Assembly: GCF_003236395.1 (NCBI RefSeq) | Contig: NZ_POUD01000043.1 | Coordinates: 1 to 44,523, forward strand | Direction: 5' to 3' | DNA length: 44,523 nt | DNA from: Nonomuraea aridisoli | Lineage (GTDB): Bacteria > Actinomycetota > Actinomycetes > Streptosporangiales > Streptosporangiaceae | Position numbers and translations under genes: made by a program | Part shown: in pieces, positions 1 through 7,571 of the stretch | Numbering within the stretch: the stretch's first letter is position 1 | How the letters are laid out: each line of letters opens with the position of its first letter | Notes under the pieces: model-generated | What the model was told of the DNA's origin: nothing | Seen by the model: the letters and a program-made list of their open reading frames with translations, nothing else | The model's database searches: none

Positions 1-993
1 CTGCTCGGCGGGGGTCTGCGGGGTGGAGGCGGAGTTGTCCGGCTGGTCGGCGACCTGTTCGCGCGGCCTGGACGGCTTCGTCGGCTCCGTGCTCTCGGTC
101 GGCTCCTCGGCGACCTCCTCCTCGTCCTCGACGGGCGTGTCCTCGGGGAACGCCGACTCGGAGGGTGCGCTCACCTCCCCGACGCTCGCGCACCGGCCGC
201 CCGCGCAGGGGTCGTCGGCGGAGGTGCCGGTGAGCATCCAGCCGACGCCCACGCCGACCGCCACCACCGCGGCCGCGGCGACCAGCAGCGTCCTGGTACG
301 GCGGCGCACCTCACGCTCGCCGCGCGGGTGCTCCTCGTAGGAGTCGTCGGACCAGCCCGAGCCCAGGAACCCGCGGCGGGGCCGGTCGTCGTCATCGGCG
401 TCGTAGCCGCGGTCGAGCGGGAGGTAGTGCGGCTCACCCTCCACCGGGTACGCCCCGCTGTCCTCGTCGCGCCGCCCGGACTCGCGGGAGTCGCCGGGGT
501 CGTGGCCCGCGCCCGGCATCATGCTCGTGCCGAGCACGTCGTCGTTCCCCGCGCCCCGCACGTCATGGGGCCCGCTCGGCCCGTCATGAGCTCCGCCGGC
601 GCCGCCCAGGACGTCATGGGACGGGTTCCCTCCGCTCAGCACGTCGGGAGAGGAGCTCGCACCGCTCAGCACGTCGTGAGAGGAATTGCCACCGCCCAGG
701 ACGTCATGCGACGCGCTCCCGCCGCCCAGCACGTCGTGGGACGAACTTCCGCCCCCCAGCACGTCGTACGGCGCCGGGCCGTCGAGCACGTCGCGCACAC
801 CCTCACCCGGACGCGGCTCGGCCGGCTTGTCCGGCGGCAGGATGTAGGTCTCGTTGCCGGAGACCTGGATGGCGGGCTGCTCGTCGGTGTCCTCGGTGCT
901 CCACCGCGGCGACAGCACGTCCCCCGTCATGTCGGGGTTCGACGACCTACCCTGCCCATCCTCGTACGACCTGTCGTTCTCGTCGCGCGCCAC
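1..993 (-). CDS. Repeat-containing single-pass membrane protein, 3' end outside the window
   Basis: I do not recognise this family. The frame is open from GTG at 993 to the window edge (331 residues seen). An AGAGAGG ribosome site lies seven bases before the GTG. Residues 1-67 are polar and include the motif VSGNETYILPPDKP. Residues about 67-156 are a degenerate decapeptide repeat (DVLGGGxSSH). An Asp/Arg-rich linker follows, then one membrane helix at about 235-254 preceded by Arg residues, so the N-terminal 230 residues are probably cytoplasmic. Outside the helix are a close Cys pair (DPCAGGRC, about 263 and 268) and a Glu/Pro/Thr-rich tail. It lies 175 bp downstream of an LCP-family gene on the same strand, which hints at a cell-envelope role, but that is only context. 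The hairpin between them suggests it may be transcribed separately. Confidence 0.7.
   Translation of the reverse strand, partial: MARDENDRSYEDGQGRSSNPDMTGDVLSPRWSTEDTDEQPAIQVSGNETYILPPDKPAEPRPGEGVRDVLDGPAPYDVLGGGSSSHDVLGGGSASHDVLGGGNSSHDVLSGASSSPDVLSGGNPSHDVLGGAGGAHDGPSGPHDVRGAGNDDVLGTSMMPGAGHDPGDSRESGRRDEDSGAYPVEGEPHYLPLDRGYDADDDDRPRRGFLGSGWSDDSYEEHPRGEREVRRRTRTLLVAAAAVVAVGVGVGWMLTGTSADDPCAGGRCASVGEVSAPSESAFPEDTPVEDEEEVAEEPTESTEPTKPSRPREQVADQPDNSASTPQTPAEQ
525..792 (-). repeat. Degenerate 30-bp coding repeat (DVLGGGxSSH)
   Basis: Within the first gene a 30-bp unit recurs in frame about six to eight times. It encodes variants such as YDVLGGGSSS, HDVLGGGSAS, HDVLGGGNSS, HDVLSGASSS and PDVLSGGNPS, then decays into HDGPSGP and HDVRGAGND. 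Units differ at third positions as well as in residues, so the array has diverged under coding constraint and is not a fresh slippage product. The segment is predicted to be disordered and cytoplasmic. Confidence 0.75.
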
Positions 994-1097
994 GATGGAA
1001 CCTCTCTCACACGTATTCGGACAGCGCCCTTTCCTAGCAGAATCAACCACACATTGTCCGGAATTTTCACTTGTTTCCCTAAAGTCACTCTCCGTAA

Positions 1098-1127
1098 CAC
1101 ACGCCCCAATGGCATGGGTTTCGTGTG
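1098..1127 (-). terminator. Hairpin downstream of the LCP gene
   Basis: CACACG at 1098-1103 pairs with CGTGTG at 1122-1127, with a second inner CCCA/TGGG pairing. It lies about 40 bases past the LCP stop codon on the minus strand and has no T-tract. It may end the LCP transcript before the next gene. Confidence 0.35.
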
Positions 1128-1168
1128 GCATGACGGAGACGTGCCCGATCAGCGCCCCGCGACCGAGG

Positions 1169-2677
1169 TCACAGGCAGGGATTGGTGCTGGTGTCGACGA
1201 CCTTGTCCTTGAGCGAGTCGGGGATCGCCGACTGCACCCGCACGCCCGGCCAGTCGGCGCCGATGACGAGCTGGACGACCGGCCCGCCGGGCGCCTTGGC
1301 CGCCTTCGCCCCGTACGGCTCCATGGTGAGCGGCTTGATCTTGCCCTCCACCGGCGTGCGCTTGTCCTTCGACAGCCGCGCCGCCACCGCGTCGCCGTAC
1401 GCGGGCCCGTCCTGGGCGTCCTTCTTGGCGTAGCGGATCGTCGTGGTCGCGGCCGGGGCGGCGTTGCCCACGTGGGTGACGACGAAGCCCTGGGCGGCCA
1501 GTTCCTCGGCCACCTGCCCGGCCTTGCCCTGCTCGCCGGTGGCGTTGAGGACCTGCACCCGCACCTGGCTGTGCTCGATCTTGGGCGCGGCGGACTTGCC
1601 GGGGACCGGGGCGGCGGTGACCTCGACGTCGTTGCGCACGTTCTCGAAGAAGTTGTCGGCGGCCGGCTGCGCGAACTGCACCCGGTCGGTGTCCGGCGGG
1701 TACGGCTCGACGGGCACCGTGATGCCCTTGAGCTCCTTGGCGGTCAGGCCGCGGACGCTGTTGGCGATCTCCAGCATGCGGTCGACCGTGAGCTCCTCGT
1801 CCACGGTGACGGCCCCGATGGCGGCCTGGAGGAAGCCGTTCAGCCTGACGGGGTCGGTGAGCAGGCCGCCGTCGGTGACCTTCTCGGCCACCTTGGTGAG
1901 AAAGACCTGCTGGCGCTGGATCCGGCTCAGGTCGCTGCCGTCGCCGAGGGAGTAGCGGGTACGGACGTAGCCGAGCGCCTGCTCGCCGTTGACCACGTGC
2001 TTGCCGGCGGCGAGCTGGAGCTTGGCCTGCGGGTCGTTGACCGCCTTGGGCAGGCAGATCTCGATGCCGCCGATGGCGTCGATGATCGACTTGAAGCCGG
2101 TGAAGTCGACCTTCACGAAATGGTTGATCTTGATGTTGGTGAGCGACTCGAGGGTCTTGATCGTGCAGTTGATGCCGCCGTCGTTGAAGGCGGAGTTGAT
2201 CTGCCGGATGCCGGCCGGCAGCACGGCGCCGCTCCGGCCCTCGCACTCGGGGATCTGCACCATGGTGTCGCGGGGGAAGCTGATGACCGTGGCGTTGTCG
2301 CGGTTGGGGGCGATGTGCAGCAGCATGATCGTGTCGGTGCGCTCGCCCGTGCCCTGTGACTTGGCGCCGTACACCTTGTTGTCGCCGTCGCGGGAGTCGG
2401 AGCCGACGAGCAGCACGTTGAGCGCGCCGGTCTCGGGCGGACGGTTCGAGCCCGGCTCGATCGGCACGGTGACCAGGCCGCTCAGGAGGTAGCGGTAGTA
2501 GCCGTACGCGCCGAGCAGGCCGGCCACCAGCACGACCGTCATCACCACGCTCACCCACCCGAGCGGGGTCAGCCGGTTGCGCGGCGGCCCGGGTCGGCCT
2601 CTGCCCCGTCGCTCCGGCGGCGCAGGCGGTGGAGCGACCCGGCGGCCGAGGTCCGCGTCGTCCCGCTGCCCTCTCAC
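1169..2677 (-). CDS. LytR-CpsA-Psr (LCP) family protein with C-terminal LytR_C domain
   Basis: LCP proteins transfer lipid-linked glycopolymers (teichoic acids, arabinogalactan-like polymers, capsule) onto peptidoglycan outside the membrane. The protein starts with a short Arg/Pro-rich cytoplasmic tail, then one membrane helix (VSVVMTVVLVAGLLGAYGYY). The LCP domain shows LLVGSDSRDGD, RTDTIMLLHI, ISFPRDT, a VDFTGFKSIIDAIGGIEICL segment and RTRYSLGDGSDLSRIQRQQ; these Arg and Asp residues bind the pyrophosphate lipid in the family. A LytR_C domain follows (VRVQVLNATGEQGKAG...). The GTG at 2677 has GAGGAG eight bases upstream; the ATG at 2698, which adds seven residues, has no ribosome site. The start is therefore moderately certain and the family assignment is strong. 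The glycopolymer substrate cannot be told from sequence. Confidence 0.92.
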   Translation of the reverse strand: MRGQRDDADLGRRVAPPPAPPERRGRGRPGPPRNRLTPLGWVSVVMTVVLVAGLLGAYGYYRYLLSGLVTVPIEPGSNRPPETGALNVLLVGSDSRDGDNKVYGAKSQGTGERTDTIMLLHIAPNRDNATVISFPRDTMVQIPECEGRSGAVLPAGIRQINSAFNDGGINCTIKTLESLTNIKINHFVKVDFTGFKSIIDAIGGIEICLPKAVNDPQAKLQLAAGKHVVNGEQALGYVRTRYSLGDGSDLSRIQRQQVFLTKVAEKVTDGGLLTDPVRLNGFLQAAIGAVTVDEELTVDRMLEIANSVRGLTAKELKGITVPVEPYPPDTDRVQFAQPAADNFFENVRNDVEVTAAPVPGKSAAPKIEHSQVRVQVLNATGEQGKAGQVAEELAAQGFVVTHVGNAAPAATTTIRYAKKDAQDGPAYGDAVAARLSKDKRTPVEGKIKPLTMEPYGAKAAKAPGGPVVQLVIGADWPGVRVQSAIPDSLKDKVVDTSTNPCL

Positions 2678-2923
2678 GCTGTCCACTCCTCGAACCATGA
2701 TCGCGAAGCATACTCACCGGCCGGAGCGCGCGAGGGCGACTCCGGCGACAAAGCCGGCCCGCCGCTCCGTCATCACCAGGAACGTGGCTGCCCGGACACC
2801 CCTCCGTCACCAGGTCCGAAGGGAAGTCCCCCCGCGCCGATGGTAGACGCGCGCCGCGCGATCAGCGAGGGCTCCATGCAAAGCCGACGAATTCCAGGCG
2901 CCATGACACACGGTGACGTCATC

Positions 2924-3661
2924 ATGACGTTCATGCTGTTGACCGAGATGACGCCCCTCCCCGGCGCCCGCGACGTCGCCGGCCTGCGGGCCGGGGCCGA
3001 CGCCGCCCGCCGCCGAGCCTTCGTCGCCGTCATCGCCTCGATCGCGCTGCTGGCCACCACCCAGTTACTGGCCGAGCGGGCCCCGACCAGGGAGCAGACG
3101 CTGCCGCTGGCCGTGCTGGCGCTGGCCGTCTTCGCCGCCGCGCTCCCGGCGCTGGCCGTCACCCAGTACGTCTGGGGCCTGCGCGCCCGCCGGGTCCGGC
3201 GGCGCGAACACGAGCTGTACGGCATGGCCCGTTCGGGCCGGGCCCGCCCGCTGACCCGGCTGGCCGTCGCCTGCGGCTGGACGGTGACGCTGCTGCTCGG
3301 CTGGACCCTGCCGCGCTTCTTCCACGAGTCCGCCCTGCACACCTTCGCCGACGCGCTGAGCTGGGCCGTCGAGGCCCTGTCGGTCGTCAGCGTCGGCGCG
3401 GGGGTGTCGTTCGCGCTGTGGTGGGCACGGGACGTCGTGGGGATACTGGCGCGTGCCGTGCGCTCGGACGGATCACCTGGCGATCCGTGGGATCCGGGTC
3501 GCGGCGCGCGCCCCCGCGTGGGCCCGGCACTCAGGACGGGCGCGGTCCTCGTGGTCGCGGCCCTGGTCGCGGCCCGCGCGCACCTCTGGGAGCCGGCCTC
3601 GTGGCTGGTCTACCTGCTGGTCACGGCGGCCCTCGTCTGCGCGGTAGTTACCGACGAGTAG
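2924..3661 (+). CDS. Uncharacterised polytopic membrane protein
   Basis: I do not recognise the family. The product is about 245 residues with some five to six hydrophobic segments: AVIASIALLATTQLL, PLAVLALAVFAAALPALAV, ACGWTVTLLLGWTL, a long segment ending SVGAGVSFALWW, and two near the C-terminus (GAVLVVAALVAA and WLVYLLVTAALVCAVV). Arg-rich loops (RARRVRRREHE) lie between helices two and three and are probably cytoplasmic. The frame is open from 2840; I prefer the ATG at 2924 because GGTGA lies seven bases before it, but ATG 2876 or 2903 are possible. It ends 41 bp before the thiolase gene on the same strand, so it may share that transcript, though nothing links it to fatty-acid metabolism. 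Confidence 0.7.
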   Translation: MTFMLLTEMTPLPGARDVAGLRAGADAARRRAFVAVIASIALLATTQLLAERAPTREQTLPLAVLALAVFAAALPALAVTQYVWGLRARRVRRREHELYGMARSGRARPLTRLAVACGWTVTLLLGWTLPRFFHESALHTFADALSWAVEALSVVSVGAGVSFALWWARDVVGILARAVRSDGSPGDPWDPGRGARPRVGPALRTGAVLVVAALVAARAHLWEPASWLVYLLVTAALVCAVVTDE

Positions 3662-3702
3662 CATTGGGCGCGGAACCACATCCAGCAACGAGGAGCGAAT
3701 CC

Positions 3703-4887
3703 GTGCCTTCCTCTCGTGACGTCGTGTTCGTCGACGGCGTTCGCACGCCTTTCGGCAGGTCGGGGCCGAAGGGGCTGTACGCCGAGACCCGCGCCGACGA
3801 CCTGGTCGTCCGGGTCATCCGCGAGCTCATCCGGCGTAACCCCAACCTGCCGCCCGAGCGGGTGGACGAGGTCGCCATCGCCGCGACCACCCAGATCGGC
3901 GACCAGGGACTGACCATCGGACGCTCGGCGGCGGTGCTGGCCGGGCTGCCCAAGACCGTGCCCGGCTACGCCATCGACCGCATGTGCGCGGGCGCGATGA
4001 CCGCCGTCACCACGGTCGCGGGCGGCATCGCGTTCGGCGCGTACGACGTCGCCATCGCGGGCGGCGTCGAGCACATGGGCCGCCACCCGATGGGCGAGGG
4101 CGTCGACCCCAACCCGCGCTTCCTGTCGGAGAAGCTCGTCGACCCGAGCGCGCTGGTCATGGGCATGACCGCGGAGAACCTGCACGACCGCTACCCGCAG
4201 ATCACCAAGGAGCGCGCGGACGCGTACGCGGTGCTGTCGCAGGAGAGGGCGGCCAAGGCGTACGCCGACGGCAAGATCCAGCCGGACCTGGTGCCGACCG
4301 CGATCCGGACGGCCGAGAAGGGCTGGGGTCTGGCGGTCGAGGACGAGGCGCCGCGACCCGGCACCACGATGGAGGCGCTGAGCGGGCTGAAGACGCCGTT
4401 CCGGCCGCACGGCCACGTCACGGCGGGCAACTCCTCGGGCATCAACGACGGCGCCACCGGCTGCGTCGTGGCCGCCGCCGACGTCGCGGCCGAACTGGGC
4501 CTCACGCCGAAGATGCGGCTGGTGTCGTACGCGTTCGCGGGCGTGGACCCGGAGGTCATGGGCGTGGGGCCGATCCCGTCCACGGAGCGGGCGCTCCGCC
4601 TGGCGGGTCTTGATATTTCGGATATCGGGCTGTTCGAGATCAACGAGGCGTTCGCCGTTCAGGTGCTGGCATTCCTCGACCACTTCGGCATCGCCGAGGA
4701 CGACCCCCGCGTCAACCCGTACGGCGGCGCGATCGCCTACGGCCACCCGCTCGCCTCCTCCGGCGTGCGGCTGATGACGCAGCTCGCCCGGCAGTTCGGC
4801 GAGCGTCCCGACGTGCGCTACGGCATCACCACCATGTGCGTCGGCATGGGCATGGGCGGCACTGTGATCTGGGAGAACCTGGCATGA
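3703..4887 (+). CDS. fadA: Acetyl-CoA C-acyltransferase (thiolase), FadA type
   Basis: A 394-residue thiolase that cleaves 3-ketoacyl-CoA with CoA in the last step of beta-oxidation. The nucleophilic Cys is in IDRMCAGAMT (Cys95), the catalytic His in YGHPLASSG (His348) and the second Cys in TTMCVGMGMGG (Cys379). The Asn-Glu-Ala-Phe motif (FEINEAFAVQ) is also present. The frame is open further upstream, but GTG 3703 has AACGAGGAG in front and gives a normal thiolase N-terminus (RDVVFVDGVRTPFGR). Its stop overlaps the start of the next gene by four bases (ATGA), so the two subunits of the fatty-acid oxidation complex are translationally coupled. The pairing with a FadB-type partner favours degradation over acetoacetyl-CoA synthesis. 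Confidence 0.95.
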   Translation: MPSSRDVVFVDGVRTPFGRSGPKGLYAETRADDLVVRVIRELIRRNPNLPPERVDEVAIAATTQIGDQGLTIGRSAAVLAGLPKTVPGYAIDRMCAGAMTAVTTVAGGIAFGAYDVAIAGGVEHMGRHPMGEGVDPNPRFLSEKLVDPSALVMGMTAENLHDRYPQITKERADAYAVLSQERAAKAYADGKIQPDLVPTAIRTAEKGWGLAVEDEAPRPGTTMEALSGLKTPFRPHGHVTAGNSSGINDGATGCVVAAADVAAELGLTPKMRLVSYAFAGVDPEVMGVGPIPSTERALRLAGLDISDIGLFEINEAFAVQVLAFLDHFGIAEDDPRVNPYGGAIAYGHPLASSGVRLMTQLARQFGERPDVRYGITTMCVGMGMGGTVIWENLA

Positions 4888-6971
4888 GCGGTATCGAGAC
4901 CTGGCGCGCGCTGCTCGGCGAGCGCAACCCCGACGAAGTCGTCACCACGGCGCTGGTGCGCGACGTGCAGCTGCCCGGCGGGGCCGGCACGATGGCGCTG
5001 ATCACGCTGGACAACGGCTTCGACCACACCAAGCCCAACACGTTCGGCACGCGCGGTCTGCTCGCGCTGAACGGCGCGCTGTCGGAGATCGCCACCCGCA
5101 CCGACCTGGCCGCGGTCGGCGTGACGGGCAAGCCGTTCGTCTTCGCCGTCGGCGCCGACCTCAAGGGCGCGGCCGAGGTGACCTCCCGCGAGGAGGCGCT
5201 GGCCATCGCGCAGCTCGGCCACCATGTGTTCCGGCGGCTGGGCGAGCTGCCGATCCCGTCGTTCGCGTTCGTCAACGGCGCGGCCATGGGCGGCGGCCTG
5301 GAGGTCGCGCTGCACTGCGCGTACCGGACGATCTCCTCGGGCGTGCCGGCGCTGGCGCTGCCGGAGTGCTCGCTCGGCCTGGTGCCGGGCTGGGGAGGCA
5401 CGCAGCTGCTGCCCCGCCTGATCGGCCCGGCGAACGCGATCAAGCTGATCATCGAGAACCCGCTGGCGCAGAACCGCATGATCAAGGGCGCGCAGGCGTA
5501 CGAGCTGGGCATCGCCGACGCGATGTTCGAGCCGGCCGACTTCCTGGAGGAGTCGCTGCGCTGGGCCGCCCGGGTGCTCAAGGGCGAGGTGAGCGTCGAG
5601 CGGCCGTCCCACGACGGGTGGGAGAAGGCGGTCGCCGACGCCCGTTTCCTGGTGGACATGAAGCTGCACGGGGCCGCGCCGGCGCCGTACCGGGCGCTCG
5701 ACCTCATCGCGCTGGCCGAGACCGCCACCCCTGACGAGGGCTTCGCCGCCGAGGACGAGGCGCTGGCCGACCTGCTCATGAGCGACGAGCTGCGGGCCGG
5801 GCTCTACGCCTTCGACCTGGTGCAGCGCCGCGCCAAGCGGCCGGTGGGCGCGCCGGACAGGTCGCTGGCCCGCAAGGTCGGCAAGGTCGGCGTGGTGGGC
5901 GCGGGCCTGATGGCCTCGCAGATGGCGCTGCTGTTCGCCCGCCGGCTGGAGGTCCCGGTCGTGCTGACCGACCTCGACCAGGCCCGGCTCGACAAGGGCG
6001 TCGGCTACGTGCACGCCGAGGTCGACAAGCTGCTGGCCAAGGGCCGCGTCTCGGCCGACCAGGCCAACCGGCTCAAGGCGCTGGTGACCGGCTCGCTGAC
6101 AAAGGACGCCTTCGCCGACGCCGACTTCGTCATCGAGGCCGTCTTCGAGGACATGGCGGTCAAGAAGCAGGTGTTCGCCGAGGTCGAGGCGGTGGTGTCG
6201 GCGGAGTGCGTGCTCGCCACCAACACCTCCTCGTTGTCGCTCACCGAGATGGGCGCCGACCTCGCCCGCCCGGAACGGCTCGTCGGCTTCCACTTCTTCA
6301 ACCCGGTCGCCGTCATGCCGCTGCTGGAGATCATCCGCGGCGCCGCGACCGACGACGCCACGCTGGCCACGGCGTTCGCGGTCGGCAAGTCGCTGAAGAA
6401 GTCGTCGGTGCTGGTCAAGGACGCCCCGGCGTTCGTGGTGAACCGGCTGCTGACCCGCTTCATGGGCGAGGTCATCAGCGCCGTGGACGAGGGCACTCCG
6501 CTGGAGACGGCCGAGCACGCGCTCGACGGGCTCGGGCTGCCGATGACGCCGTTCGCGCTGCTGCAGCTCGTCGGCCCGGCGGTCGGCCTGCACGTGGCCG
6601 AGACGCTGCACGAGGCGTTCCCCGACCGCTTCGGCCTGTCGGAGAACCTCGCCAAGCTGGTCGCGGCGGGCAAGCCGGGCGTCTACCGGCCGGACTTCAC
6701 GCTCGACCCGGAGGCGGTGGCGCTGTTCGAGGGCGGCGCGGCCCCGTCCACCGCCGAGCAGGTGCGCGAGCGGGTGCTGCGCGCGCTGGCCACGGAGATC
6801 CGCATCATGCTGGACGAAGGCGTAGTGGCCGCGCCGGAGGACATCGACCTGTGCATGATCCTCGGCGCCGGCTGGCCGTTCCACCTGGGCGGGATCACGC
6901 CGTACCTGGACAGGACGGGCATCTCCCAGCCCCGTTTCCTCGCGCCCGGGGTGGCGTCCGTCCCCGCCTGA
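4884..6971 (+). CDS. fadB: Fused enoyl-CoA hydratase / 3-hydroxyacyl-CoA dehydrogenase (FadB/FadJ type)
   Basis: A 695-residue multifunctional beta-oxidation enzyme. Residues 1 to about 300 are a crotonase domain with an oxyanion-hole segment (FVFAVGADLKG), GAAMGGGLEVALHC and LPECSLGLVPGWGGT, which carry the two glutamates used for hydration. From about residue 330 comes the NAD-binding dehydrogenase: KVGVVGAGLMASQMA (Rossmann glycines), LATNTSSLSLTEM, and GFHFFNPVAVMPLLEI with the catalytic His and Glu. The all-alpha C-terminal domains contain VKDAPAFVVNRLLTRFMGE. The start is the ATG overlapping the thiolase stop. A hairpin just after the stop probably ends the transcript. The domain order is that of the bacterial FadB alpha subunit. 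Confidence 0.95.
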   Translation: MSGIETWRALLGERNPDEVVTTALVRDVQLPGGAGTMALITLDNGFDHTKPNTFGTRGLLALNGALSEIATRTDLAAVGVTGKPFVFAVGADLKGAAEVTSREEALAIAQLGHHVFRRLGELPIPSFAFVNGAAMGGGLEVALHCAYRTISSGVPALALPECSLGLVPGWGGTQLLPRLIGPANAIKLIIENPLAQNRMIKGAQAYELGIADAMFEPADFLEESLRWAARVLKGEVSVERPSHDGWEKAVADARFLVDMKLHGAAPAPYRALDLIALAETATPDEGFAAEDEALADLLMSDELRAGLYAFDLVQRRAKRPVGAPDRSLARKVGKVGVVGAGLMASQMALLFARRLEVPVVLTDLDQARLDKGVGYVHAEVDKLLAKGRVSADQANRLKALVTGSLTKDAFADADFVIEAVFEDMAVKKQVFAEVEAVVSAECVLATNTSSLSLTEMGADLARPERLVGFHFFNPVAVMPLLEIIRGAATDDATLATAFAVGKSLKKSSVLVKDAPAFVVNRLLTRFMGEVISAVDEGTPLETAEHALDGLGLPMTPFALLQLVGPAVGLHVAETLHEAFPDRFGLSENLAKLVAAGKPGVYRPDFTLDPEAVALFEGGAAPSTAEQVRERVLRALATEIRIMLDEGVVAAPEDIDLCMILGAGWPFHLGGITPYLDRTGISQPRFLAPGVASVPA

Positions 6972-6980
6972 TCTGGGGCT

Positions 6981-7020
6981 CCCGGTTTTGGAGGCTCGCG
7001 CGGCGGGCCTCCGCTCCGGG
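6981..7020 (+). terminator. Hairpin terminator after fadB
   Basis: CCCGG (6981-6985) and GGAGGC (6990-6995) pair with GCCTCC (7007-7012) and CCGGG (7016-7020), giving an 11-bp stem with a small internal loop ten bases after the stop codon. There is no T-tract, as is usual in GC-rich actinomycetes. Confidence 0.55.
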
Positions 7021-7071
7021 TTGTGTACTCTCTCGTAGCGTTCCGTGCCGACCTACGAACGGAGAGTAACC

Positions 7072-7452
7072 ATGCTGAGAGCAGCCGGTGCGATCGCGAT
7101 CTGCGGAGCCGTCCTGCTGGGCTCGTCCCCCGCCCTGGCCGCGCCGCCGCCGAAGGTGCAGGTCAAGGTCGTCTACGCGGTCAAGGGCGGGGAGACCAAG
7201 TCGGTCTGGCTGCACTGCGGGCCCACCGGCGGCGACCACCCCCACGCCCGCGCGGCCTGCCGTCTGCTGGAGAAGGTCAAGGGCCAGCCGGGCGAGCTCA
7301 ACCTCAAGACGGCCGCGGCCTGCAAGAAGGAGCTCAAGCCGCACGCCGCCGCGGTCGTCGGCCGGTGGAACGGCCAGGTGCTGAAGTGGGGCAAGGTCTA
7401 CGCCAACGCCTGCCACATGCGGGCGGCCACCGGGGCGCTCTTCGCGCTCTGA
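7072..7452 (+). CDS. Secreted subtilisin-inhibitor-like (SSI family) protein
   Basis: A 126-residue secreted protein of the Streptomyces subtilisin inhibitor family. Residues 1-23 form a signal peptide ending SSPALA before APPPK. Four Cys remain (49, 63, 84, 114), spaced like the two SSI disulfides (C35-C50 and C71-C101). HCGPTGGDHPHARAAC and the C-terminal VVGRWNGQV...NACHM block are typical. Aligned on the Cys before the reactive bond (SSI Cys71-Pro-Met73), the P1 position is Lys86 (Cys84-Lys-Lys86), so trypsin-like proteases are the predicted targets; this depends on my manual alignment. ATG 7072 is chosen because GGAGAG lies just upstream and the signal peptide starts there. It is monocistronic, with hairpins on both sides. 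Confidence 0.9.
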   Translation: MLRAAGAIAICGAVLLGSSPALAAPPPKVQVKVVYAVKGGETKSVWLHCGPTGGDHPHARAACRLLEKVKGQPGELNLKTAAACKKELKPHAAAVVGRWNGQVLKWGKVYANACHMRAATGALFAL

Positions 7453-7454
7453 CG

Positions 7455-7501
7455 CGGGCCGGGCGCCCCCCGGTTCTCCCCCCGGGGCGGGCGCCGGCCC
7501 G
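7455..7501. terminator. Large GC hairpin between convergent genes
   Basis: CGGGCCGGGCGCCC... at 7455 onward pairs with ...GGGCGCCGGCCCG ending at 7501, a nearly perfect stem of about 18 bp with one or two bulges. It lies directly after the SSI-like gene and before the end of the convergent permease gene, so it could serve both strands. Confidence 0.65.
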
Positions 7502-7503
7502 TC

Positions 7504-7571
7504 GTCATGAGCACGGCGTCATGAGCACGGCGTCATGAGCACGGCGTCATGGGCACGGCGTCATGAGCGCG
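7504..7571. repeat. Tandem 14-bp repeat, four copies plus a partial
   Basis: The unit GTCATGAGCACGGC occurs at 7504-7517, 7518-7531 and 7532-7545, then with one change (GGGC for GAGC) at 7546-7559, and as a 12-base partial at 7560-7571. The last partial unit contains the stop codon of the minus-strand permease and its final codons, so the array has grown outward from the 3' end of that gene. No protein function is evident because the 14-bp unit shifts frame. Confidence 0.9.

Noticed and set aside
2899..2935. Small palindrome CGTCATCATGACG as a possible operator
   Set aside because: It overlaps the chosen start codon of the membrane protein and no second copy or promoter context supports regulation.
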